Assembly: GCA_009778945.1 (NCBI GenBank)
Contig: WRFF01000088.1
Coordinates: 1-7,417, forward strand
DNA: 7,417 bases
From: Clostridiales bacterium
Lineage (GTDB): Bacteria; Bacillota; Clostridia; Peptostreptococcales; Anaerovoracaceae
Direction: 5' to 3'
Shown: piece by piece, positions 1 to 6,253 of the stretch
Position numbering within the stretch: the stretch's first letter is position 1
How the letters are laid out: the number at the start of each line of letters is the position of its first letter
Notes under the pieces: generated by a model
What the model saw: the letters and a program-made list of their open reading frames with translations, nothing else
The model's database searches: none
What the model was told of the DNA's origin: nothing
Program-made: the position numbers and the translations under genes

Positions 1-545
1 GGCCGGTGGATGCCGCCGGCCTCGCGAACGCGCTGAAAGCGGAAGCCGGGCGGCTGCCCGGCGCGCGCGCGGCGCTGGTCCTCAAGCTTCATCCGCTGGA
101 CGCGGCGCGCGATGAGATTGAAACCTTCCTTCGAAATACGCAGGATACGCGGGATACGGCGAAAGCCGGCGAGGCGGGTCCGTTTGTCCTCTGCTCCGAT
201 GACGAGTTCCCCACGCTCCGCTGGTACGCGCTGGCGGACGCGGTCGTTACGGATTATTCCGGCGTTATCGTGGAAGCCGCGGCTTTCGGGACAGCTGTTT
301 ACGGTTATCTGTACGACGCGGACCGTTACGCGGCGGAGCGCGGCCTCAATGTCGATCTGCGTTGCGAGGCGATCGGGCCGTACTGTTTCAAGGAAGCCGC
401 CGCGCTTTCTGCGCAGGCGCTGCGGGATCTGTACGAGGGGACCTACGATTTCGCGCGGCTGCGCGCCTTTCGGGACAAATATCTGGAAGTCCCTCTCAGC
501 GGCAATACGGAACATTTGGCCGCTTGGCTGCTCTCGCTCATATGA
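1..545 (+). CDS. CDP-glycerol glycerophosphotransferase family protein, C-terminal part
   Basis: The gene is open at the left edge (first full codon at 3) and stops with TGA at 543-545, leaving about 180 residues. What remains looks like the C-terminal nucleotide-binding half of the TagF/TagB family, which transfers glycerol phosphate (or a related polyol phosphate) from a CDP donor to a wall teichoic acid or capsule acceptor at the inner face of the membrane. Visible marks are LKLHP near the start, then DEFPTLRWYALADAVVTDYSG, where the DYS motif is a family hallmark for donor binding. YLYDADRYAAERGL follows and matches the family's 'Y-D-Y-RGL' block. The last 60 residues are the usual helical tail. 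A short 9-base tandem repeat (139-156) gives QDTRDT in a loop. Substrate cannot be told from this fragment. The gene converges on the minus-strand operon and is followed at 712-739 by a terminator. Confidence 0.85.
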   Translation, partial: PVDAAGLANALKAEAGRLPGARAALVLKLHPLDAARDEIETFLRNTQDTRDTAKAGEAGPFVLCSDDEFPTLRWYALADAVVTDYSGVIVEAAAFGTAVYGYLYDADRYAAERGLNVDLRCEAIGPYCFKEAAALSAQALRDLYEGTYDFARLRAFRDKYLEVPLSGNTEHLAAWLLSLI

Positions 546-711
546 ACAAAAGGAGTACTTGCCCAACGCCATCCCGGCAGGCGGTATGCCGGTCAGCTTG
601 CTCGGCAACGCTATGCCGGATGAGTGTGTAGCTTACGCGAAAATCTTAAAGCCGTTTGCGGCTTTGTTACAAGCTACAGGATTTAGCAAGAAGGTGTTCA
701 GTGGCAATTTG
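546..711. other. Structured, AT-richer gap downstream of the transferase
   Basis: I see no convincing gene here. The stretch is less GC-rich than its neighbours and carries several inverted repeats. A 6-bp stem pairs 574-579 with 587-592 (CCGGCA/TGCCGG). A 7-bp stem pairs 648-654 with 659-665 (AAAGCCG/CGGCTTT) around a TTTG loop. An 8-bp outer stem pairs 627-634 with 671-678 (TGTAGCTT/AAGCTACA) and encloses it. A short open frame from ATG 585 runs through it but has no ribosome site, uses codons unlike the neighbours, and runs on through the terminator into the opposing gene. It is most simply the 3' untranslated region of the first gene. A small RNA or relic element is possible. Confidence 0.45.
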
Positions 712-739
712 ATTCCCCGGGACTCGGGGAATTTTTATT
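712..739 (+). terminator. Rho-independent terminator between convergent genes
   Basis: A perfect 8-bp stem pairs ATTCCCCG (712-719) with CGGGGAAT (725-732) around a 5-base loop, followed by TTTTATT on the plus strand. It lies 167 bases after the transferase stop. Its T tract overlaps the TAA of the opposing glycosyltransferase (735-737). On the minus strand the hairpin immediately follows that stop, but only a weak T run comes after it, so it should work best for plus-strand transcripts and perhaps partly for the minus operon. Confidence 0.85.
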
Positions 740-1820
740 CAATCAGCGCTCCTTTTACCGCGTTCGGCAGCAGGATATAGAGCCGCATGAGAAAAAGATT
801 CGTCTTCACAGAGGCGTGGCGGACATCGGGATGGCGGCGCATCCGGGTTTTCCAGTCCGGGAAATAACGGGAGAGGAACGCGAACGAGAAGCGGATAAAG
901 CGCAGTTGGAACCCTTTGTCGCCGTAACGGTGCAGGGCGTTCGCACGATGGTCGTAGGCGCGGGCCGACAGATCGCAGAGCCAGGGGGAGAGCGCCTCAA
1001 AATCCTCGCGGCGTTCCCGTTCTTTGAAAAATTCGATCAAGTCCCCGAGATTCGCATAAATATCGTACCAGCGGTTATTCATGGTGTTCGTAACGGAGCC
1101 CGCGCTGTACGCGTTGTAGCGATAGAGCGGCTCCCGCACGAAGGCGGCTCTTTTCACGGCGCAGAGGTATTCCGCGAGAAAAAGCGTGTCCTCGCCGTAG
1201 GCCCGGTCTTCCGGAAAGCGCAGCCCGAGTGCGCGTACGGCGCGCGCGTCGAAGAGCTTGTCCCAGATAAAGTCGGGAATATTCGACAGCAGGAAACCGA
1301 GATCGTCCGGAGAAGAGACCGTGAAGACGCCGTCCGGCGTCAGTCTGTCCAGGAGACGGGAGGAAAACGGCACGGCTTTTTCTTTCGCTGCCGCGCCGCC
1401 TTTCGCTGCCGCGCCGTCTTCCGCTTCACGGAAAGCGGTATGCTCGCAGACCGCGAGCTCGGCGCCGTTCTCCCGTATCGCGGAGAGCAGGCGTTCGTAC
1501 AGCGCTGGTTCGGTGATATCGTCCGCGTCGGCAAATCCGATATAGCGGCCCTGCGCGCAAGCGAGCGCGAGATTGCGCGCTGCGGAAGGGCCCTTGTTTT
1601 CAGGGAGCGTGAGCAGGCGGATGCGCGGGTCGCGCGCCGCGTAGTCTTTCAGGATACGGTCGCTGCCGTCCGTCGACCCGTCGTCGACGCAGAGGATCCC
1701 AATCGCCGCAAAAGACTGCGCGAGCAGGCTGTCCAAGCAGCGCGCCAAGGTGCGCTTCGCGTTGTACACAGGAACGATGACGCTGATTACAAATTGTTCA
1801 GGACTGTCTGCAGTTTCCAT
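735..1820 (-). CDS. Family 2 glycosyltransferase
   Basis: This 361-residue protein is a GT-A fold glycosyltransferase that would add a sugar from a nucleotide-sugar donor to a growing surface glycan at the cytoplasmic face of the membrane. The GT2 domain begins at residue 12 (ISVIVPVYN), with DDGSTDGS at 46-53 binding the nucleotide and DADD at 98-101 as the metal-binding DXD. WDKLF at 186-190 and GED at 209-211, which supplies the likely catalytic base, follow in the order seen in the WcaA/EpsJ-like group. No membrane helix is evident. The ATG at 1818-1820 lies inside the end of the upstream aminotransferase (34-base overlap) and has no clear ribosome site, so translation probably depends on coupling. 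Residues 135-146 are a tandem GAAAK repeat encoded by an 18-base duplication, in a loop between donor and acceptor regions. Donor and acceptor are unknown. Confidence 0.9.
   Translation of the reverse strand: METADSPEQFVISVIVPVYNAKRTLARCLDSLLAQSFAAIGILCVDDGSTDGSDRILKDYAARDPRIRLLTLPENKGPSAARNLALACAQGRYIGFADADDITEPALYERLLSAIRENGAELAVCEHTAFREAEDGAAAKGGAAAKEKAVPFSSRLLDRLTPDGVFTVSSPDDLGFLLSNIPDFIWDKLFDARAVRALGLRFPEDRAYGEDTLFLAEYLCAVKRAAFVREPLYRYNAYSAGSVTNTMNNRWYDIYANLGDLIEFFKERERREDFEALSPWLCDLSARAYDHRANALHRYGDKGFQLRFIRFSFAFLSRYFPDWKTRMRRHPDVRHASVKTNLFLMRLYILLPNAVKGALIE
1383..1418 (-). repeat. 18-base tandem duplication in the glycosyltransferase
   Basis: Two adjacent 18-base copies (1383-1400 and 1401-1418) match at 17 of 18 positions. 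On the coding strand they give (D/G)GAAAK twice. The insertion keeps frame and sits in a hydrophilic stretch after the DXD region. It looks like a recent local slippage event. Confidence 0.85.
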
Positions 1821-2878
1821 ATAAGCCGTGTATTATCGTCTATGGTCAGATTGCCGAGATGGCCTACGCGCAGCAGTTTGCCCTCCCATTCGCCGCCGGT
1901 CGGATTGACGTAATATTCATATCTTTCATACAGCTTGCGCCAGATTTCCTGCGCGTTATGGTGCGGAAAGATCAGCGGGGTGCACGCGCTGCTCAGCGGA
2001 TGCGCCGGCAGTTCTGCGGGCAGGATGAAAGCCTTTCGCCGGAAATCCCGCGCAAGCTCCGCGGTACGGGCGGTCTGCGCATCCGCGCCGCCCTCCGCTT
2101 CGATCGCGCGCAGCCGTTCCCGCAGCGCGCAGATGGTCAGGATCGCGGGCGTGAAAGGCGTCTGGCCGCGCCGGGCGTTTTGCTCCGCGTCGCGCAGGTC
2201 GAAATACGCCGAAAACGGCGGGATATCCTCGCAGGTGGCTTTTCGAAAGAGCCGTTCGGAGAGGACCAGGGGAGCCAGCCCCGGCGGCAGCGCCAGCCCC
2301 TTATGGGAGCTGAGGATAAGGGCGTCGATCCCGTGGCGCTTTACGGACAGCGGATCCGCGAGAAAAGAGCCGATCGCGTCGACGACATGATAGAGATTAT
2401 AGTCCCTGCAGAAACCCGCAATCATATCCATGTCGTAGAGCTGTCCCGTGGACGTCTCGTGCATATTGACAAGCAGCCCCGTGAAAGCCGGTTTTCGGCT
2501 GCCGGCGGCGGGAAGCGCCGCTTCGAGCATTTCGCGCGTCAACGCGGCGCCAAACGGTACGGACACCGCTTCATAAGGAATGCCGTGCAGGGCGCAGAGT
2601 TCGCAGAAGCGCTGGCCGAAACCGCCGCCGTTCACGACGAGCAGGCGGTCCTTCGCAGAAAAGAGGCCCGCGACCGCCGCCTCCATCGCGCCGGTCCCGG
2701 AAGAGGTCAGCAGCAGCGCGCGGCTTTCCCGCGGTGCGTCCGCGATCCGTTTCAGCCGTTCGGCGCAGTCCGTTTCGATTTCCGAAAACTCATCCGTCCG
2801 GAAATAGGGGATCTTTTTTCGCAGGATTCCTCTTGTGTCCGGGAAAAATTCCACGGGCCCCAGTGTAAACAGTTTCAC
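1787..2878 (-). CDS. Class V PLP-dependent aminotransferase (AEP/alanine-glyoxylate transaminase-like)
   Basis: This 363-residue fold-type I aminotransferase resembles the 2-aminoethylphosphonate:pyruvate and alanine:glyoxylate transaminases, whose members are about this length. It starts with the family's KLFTLGPV. SSGTGAMEAA (59-68) forms the cofactor phosphate site, Asp167 in VVDAIGS would bind the pyridine nitrogen, and Lys193 in SSHKGL is the predicted Schiff-base lysine. Arg337 in RVGHLG matches the C-terminal substrate-carboxylate arginine region. I chose GTG at 2876-2878: homology begins there, AGAGGGG at 2886-2892 is a good ribosome site 7 bases upstream, and GTGA overlaps the previous gene's TGA. 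The upstream open frame to 3334 is only the shadow of the neighbour. The window has no PEP mutase or phosphonopyruvate decarboxylase, so phosphonate use is not supported here. It could instead aminate a keto or aldehyde precursor of the CDP-linked group. Confidence 0.88.
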   Translation of the reverse strand: MKLFTLGPVEFFPDTRGILRKKIPYFRTDEFSEIETDCAERLKRIADAPRESRALLLTSSGTGAMEAAVAGLFSAKDRLLVVNGGGFGQRFCELCALHGIPYEAVSVPFGAALTREMLEAALPAAGSRKPAFTGLLVNMHETSTGQLYDMDMIAGFCRDYNLYHVVDAIGSFLADPLSVKRHGIDALILSSHKGLALPPGLAPLVLSERLFRKATCEDIPPFSAYFDLRDAEQNARRGQTPFTPAILTICALRERLRAIEAEGGADAQTARTAELARDFRRKAFILPAELPAHPLSSACTPLIFPHHNAQEIWRKLYERYEYYVNPTGGEWEGKLLRVGHLGNLTIDDNTRLIWKLQTVLNNL

Positions 2879-4149
2879 AGCAGATCCCCTCTTTCCAGAA
2901 GGTTCATAAGCGCCAGCAATTCTTCCGGCGGGATCATGCCCGTATCGGTTTTTCCCTCCGCGATTGTCCGCGCCGTCTCTGAAAGCAAATAACGCAGCCC
3001 CGGCCCCTCCGTGTTGAAACTGAAACGCTTGACGCTGTCCGCGCCGCCCGTTTGAAGTTTGAAATAGGAGAGATTCCACCAGGCCCCGGGCGCGTCCGCG
3101 CGCCCGTCCGTGCCGAGGATTGTCAGCCCCGGATGCAGCCATTCCGATTCGGAGACCGCGCAGCTTGCCGCCGCGCCGCGCCAGGCGTAGACAACCCGGT
3201 CGTAGCGTTCTCGCCCGCGCACGCTGACGCGCGCGATATTCTCCGCGTCCGCGCCAAGGATACGCGTGATTGCGTAGGTTGCGAGCGTCTCCGCGTCGCG
3301 AAATCCGCCAAACGGTTCCGCCGGCATCGCACATTCCACGGACAGGACGTCGCCGATCGCGCCGCCATGCAACAGATCGATGAGCTGCCGGAAGGTACGC
3401 AGACAGGCGAGCGGCAGGCGGGGTACAAGCGCCAGGTTTTTCCCCCGCGCGAACTCCATCAGATCCTCCGCTTCTTCCGGCTGATTGAACGGAAAATCGC
3501 AGAGCACATGTTTCCCGCGCTCAAGCGCCTCAAGCGCGAACGCATAACGGTAACGCCGCCGGACATGCACATAGACGAGATCATTTTCGGCGAAAAGCGC
3601 CGGCATATCCGCATAGGCTGCCCCGAGGTCATATTTTGTGCAAAACGCCTCCGAGCCTGCGGTAGAGCAGGCGCCCGTCACTTCGAGCCCGCTGACAAAA
3701 TGCGATTCGGCGACGATATCCCCGTCCGAAAACCCGTCGGCCGCGATGCCGACGCGCAGGATCCGCGCCAGATCGCTTCGCAGTTCCGTGCTCGAAACGC
3801 CCTTGGTGCGGTCCAGGTAAACGACCTCGCAGTATTTTTTCAAATAATCGAATTTCCCCTTCCAGTCGTTTCCGATCGCAAAGACGTCGATGGCGTATTT
3901 AATAATATCGCCGATTTTCTGGCCGACGTATTCCTCGACGATAATCTCGTCGGCAATCCCCGAAGCCCGCACGTTTGCGATGCGGGTCGGAAGGCTGTCG
4001 CGCACATTGAGTTTGCCGCGTTCCCGGTCGTAATCCTCGCTCGTAACGCCGACGATCAAATAATCCCCGAGCGCTTTGGCGCGCTCAAGCAGCCGTTGGT
4101 GCCCGACATGAAAGAGATCGAACGTCCCGTATGTAATCACCTTTTTCAT
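2875..4149 (-). CDS. TagD-like cytidylyltransferase fused to a degenerate Gfo/Idh/MocA domain
   Basis: This 424-residue protein has two domains. Residues 1-130 are a full TagD-type glycerol-3-phosphate cytidylyltransferase domain. TYGTFDLFHVGH (6-17) holds the HxGH signature, IGNDWKGKFDYLKK is near 92-105, and RTKGVSSTELR (114-124) corresponds to the RTxGISTT block. It should make a CDP-alcohol such as CDP-glycerol from CTP. Stand-alone TagD ends at about 130 residues. Here RVGIAADGF follows at once and opens a Rossmann domain with the Gfo/Idh/MocA layout (ALERGKHVLCDFPF at 207-221, GGAIGDV later). The usual EKP motif reads DFP, so the conserved lysine is Phe219, and the glycine-rich loop and the P...H motif are also altered. 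Redox activity is therefore doubtful, and the domain may be a sensor or scaffold. The ATG at 4147-4149 is firm because TagD starts exactly so. It heads the operon, has no ribosome site, and overlaps the aminotransferase by 4 bases. Confidence 0.88.
   Translation of the reverse strand: MKKVITYGTFDLFHVGHQRLLERAKALGDYLIVGVTSEDYDRERGKLNVRDSLPTRIANVRASGIADEIIVEEYVGQKIGDIIKYAIDVFAIGNDWKGKFDYLKKYCEVVYLDRTKGVSSTELRSDLARILRVGIAADGFSDGDIVAESHFVSGLEVTGACSTAGSEAFCTKYDLGAAYADMPALFAENDLVYVHVRRRYRYAFALEALERGKHVLCDFPFNQPEEAEDLMEFARGKNLALVPRLPLACLRTFRQLIDLLHGGAIGDVLSVECAMPAEPFGGFRDAETLATYAITRILGADAENIARVSVRGRERYDRVVYAWRGAAASCAVSESEWLHPGLTILGTDGRADAPGAWWNLSYFKLQTGGADSVKRFSFNTEGPGLRYLLSETARTIAEGKTDTGMIPPEELLALMNLLERGDLL
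2886..2892 (-). promoter_or_regulatory. Ribosome binding site fixing the aminotransferase GTG start
   Basis: AGAGGGG on the minus strand lies 7 bases before the GTG at 2876-2878, inside the last codons of the cytidylyltransferase fusion. It is the only clear Shine-Dalgarno sequence I found before any start in the window, and it decides the start at 2878. Confidence 0.75.
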
Positions 4150-4155
4150 AGGCGT

Positions 4156-4164
4156 ATTTTACCA
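4156..4164 (-). promoter_or_regulatory. Extended -10 promoter for the minus operon (probably leaderless)
   Basis: The minus strand reads TGG-TAAAAT (4164 to 4156), an extended -10 box, then six bases and the ATG at 4149. Transcription would start at or next to the A of the ATG. No -35 hexamer is visible at the usual distance, where the sequence is GC-rich, and there is no Shine-Dalgarno sequence. Confidence 0.6.
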
Positions 4165-4191
4165 TATTACCGCCGCTCGCGGGCGCGGTTG

Positions 4192-4200
4192 TGATATACT
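4192..4200 (+). promoter_or_regulatory. Extended -10 promoter for the membrane-protein operon (probably leaderless)
   Basis: TGA-TATACT (4192-4200) is a good extended -10 box, followed by seven bases and the ATG at 4208. The start point would be 4207 or 4208. No -35 box and no Shine-Dalgarno sequence are visible. It faces away from the minus-strand promoter across a GC-rich core (about 4170-4188). Confidence 0.6.
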
Positions 4201-4207
4201 TCAAGCC

Positions 4208-6253
4208 ATGAGTCCGAAGGTTTCCGAACAACCGGCTGCAGAAAGCAAAAACGGAAAATGGGTGGCCGTGCGTTTCATCGTCGCCGTCATTCTCTCCGCG
4301 GTTTTTGCCTATGGCGGAAATATCGTTTGCCGCCTCTTGATGGCTCATTTCTGGGGCGGGGACGCCGCGGCAATTCCGGGAAATACGGAGCGCATAGGCA
4401 TCCTTTTCTTCGTTTTCCTGTTTGTTTTTCTGCATTTTGTCGTGAAGCCGCGCGTGCTGTACGCGCAGCTTTTCCGGTTTCGCTGGCTGCTCGGCGCGAT
4501 TCTCTTCGCAGTCTGCGTCCTCGCCGAGTTCCACGGGTCTTCGATCGGCGTCTGGAATCTGTGGATCCAACCGGATGCGCCGTATATCAATAACTCCGTT
4601 CCGATCTTCGGAACGATCCGTCCCGAACGAACCGACGAATTTGTCGTAAATACGCCGCTGGCGTTTTCACAGGCATTCACCGGTTATTCGCCGGTGAACA
4701 GTATCGCGCAGGCCTGGCCGACGAATATGCTGACGGTCTACAATCAGCCGGTGCTGGATCTCACGCTTATCGCAAAGCCTTTCTATTGGGGCTATGTGCT
4801 GCTCGGAACCGCGAAGGGCCTGGCGTGGTTCTGGTGCGGCCGCTTTATCGCGCTCTTTCTCGTCAGCTTCGAAATGTTCCGCGTGCTTACGAAGGACAGA
4901 CGGGTCTGGGCGCTCGTCGGCGCTTTCCTGCTCGCGTTCGCGCCGGTTGTGCAATGGTGGTTTTCCGTCAACTTCTTAGTGGAAATGCTGGTCTTCGGAC
5001 AGCTTGCCGTGCTCGCCGCCTTCTATTTCCTGCGGACCGAAAGTGTTGTGAAAAAACTTATATGGGCGATTGTCTTCGCCCTGAGCGTCTGCGCTTATCT
5101 CTTTTCGCTCTATCCCGCGTGGATGGTTCCGTTTGCCTATCTCTTCGCCGTCTTATTCATTTGGGTTGTGGCGACGAATTTCCGCGCCGCCCCGCGCCGG
5201 CGTACCGAATGGCTCTATGTACTGCTTGCGGTCATAATCATTGGCGGCTTAGCCGCCTATTGGTATTTTGGCTCAAAAGATACGATCGAGGTTATTCGAA
5301 ACACAGTCTATCCGGGGCAGCGGCAGACGACCGGCGGCGGGACTTTCGGAAACCTCTTCAATTATTGGATGAACCTGACTCTGCCCTACATACAGACAAA
5401 CAATTATTCGGGCGGCGCGATCTTCCCCGGATTTTTCCCGTTCGGCGAAGTCCTCGCGATTGCGCTCCTTATCCGCACAAAACTTAAAGACAAACTGCTG
5501 CTCGCGCTGCTCTGTGTGAACGCTTTCCTGATCCTCTACGCGGGGATCGGCTTCCCGATGCCGCTTGCGAAGGCGACGCTGCTCTCGTATTCCCAGCCGT
5601 GGGCGGTGGCGATCGCGTCGACGGGGGTCAGCGTCTTTATTCTGGTCCGCTCGCTTTCCGCTTGGAGCGGGATCGCGGCGGCGTCAAATGTCAGCGGAAA
5701 GTTTTTGGTGCATCTGAAAAAGCGCGGGCTTCCGATTGCGCTTCCGGTCGTCCTCATCGCCTTTGTGGTCATCTCGGGCGCGTCCGTGAATCCCCTGATG
5801 CGCGGAATCAGCGCCGTCACGCAGAAGCCGCTGTACGCGGAGGTTCAGAAGCTGCAGGCGGAAGATCCCGGTATCTGGATCACGACATATCCCGCGGGGA
5901 ATTATACGATTATGGCCGGCGCGCCGACGATCAACTCGGCCAATATCATACCGGCGCTCGGCCGCTGGTGGCTTCTCGACCCCGATCATCAGTATATGGA
6001 CACCTACAACCGCTACGCCCATGTGGTGATCGGGTTCAATAACGAAAAGACGACGTTCGGGCCGGGCGGTGAAATCATCGGGATCGATCTCGCGATGAAA
6101 GACCTTCACAAATTAAATGTAAAATATATCTGTCTGAACGACGTCGTGAACGATCCGCAAAATTTGCCGACGCTTTCATGGGAAGGCGGGCACGCTACGC
6201 TGATCTATCACGAATATAACATCCGCATCTACAAGATTGAGTACAGCACATGA
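4208..6253 (+). CDS. Large polytopic membrane protein, GT-C/YfhO-like, function unknown
   Basis: This 681-residue integral membrane protein has many hydrophobic segments, including about 19-45, 63-80, 93-108, 213-225, 233-249 and a last one near 507-527. A mostly soluble C-terminal domain of about 145 residues follows (from about 535) and is probably outside the membrane. The first large non-membrane loop carries IRPERTDEFVVNTPLAFSQ (137-155), with acidic residues Asp143 and Glu144. This layout recalls GT-C glycosyltransferases, where acidic residues in the first outer loop are catalytic. PVVQWWFSVNF (246-256) also looks family-conserved. I recognise the general type from clostridial surface-glycan loci but cannot name a reaction. 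A lipid-phosphate-sugar dependent transferase is the leading guess. The ATG at 4208 follows an extended -10 box by seven bases. The stop overlaps the next gene as ATGA, so the two proteins are probably made together. Confidence 0.8.
   Translation: MSPKVSEQPAAESKNGKWVAVRFIVAVILSAVFAYGGNIVCRLLMAHFWGGDAAAIPGNTERIGILFFVFLFVFLHFVVKPRVLYAQLFRFRWLLGAILFAVCVLAEFHGSSIGVWNLWIQPDAPYINNSVPIFGTIRPERTDEFVVNTPLAFSQAFTGYSPVNSIAQAWPTNMLTVYNQPVLDLTLIAKPFYWGYVLLGTAKGLAWFWCGRFIALFLVSFEMFRVLTKDRRVWALVGAFLLAFAPVVQWWFSVNFLVEMLVFGQLAVLAAFYFLRTESVVKKLIWAIVFALSVCAYLFSLYPAWMVPFAYLFAVLFIWVVATNFRAAPRRRTEWLYVLLAVIIIGGLAAYWYFGSKDTIEVIRNTVYPGQRQTTGGGTFGNLFNYWMNLTLPYIQTNNYSGGAIFPGFFPFGEVLAIALLIRTKLKDKLLLALLCVNAFLILYAGIGFPMPLAKATLLSYSQPWAVAIASTGVSVFILVRSLSAWSGIAAASNVSGKFLVHLKKRGLPIALPVVLIAFVVISGASVNPLMRGISAVTQKPLYAEVQKLQAEDPGIWITTYPAGNYTIMAGAPTINSANIIPALGRWWLLDPDHQYMDTYNRYAHVVIGFNNEKTTFGPGGEIIGIDLAMKDLHKLNVKYICLNDVVNDPQNLPTLSWEGGHATLIYHEYNIRIYKIEYST

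Noticed and set aside
585..780. Small protein gene starting at ATG 585
   Set aside because: There is no ribosome site, the codon use is atypical, and the frame runs through the terminator into the opposing gene's 3' end.
1821..1835. Ribosome site for the glycosyltransferase
   Set aside because: No AGGAGG-like sequence lies before ATG 1820. The 34-base overlap suggests coupled translation instead.
2879..3334. N-terminal extension of the aminotransferase frame
   Set aside because: The frame is open but its arginine- and glycine-rich translation shows no family match and lies wholly over the cytidylyltransferase fusion. Homology, ribosome site and GTGA overlap all place the start at 2878.
816..4194. 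Long plus-strand open frames opposite the minus operon (816-1913, 1859-2992, 3052-4194)
   Set aside because: They are antisense shadows of genes with clear catalytic motifs, are rich in arginine and show no recognisable domain. GC-rich sequence commonly gives such frames.
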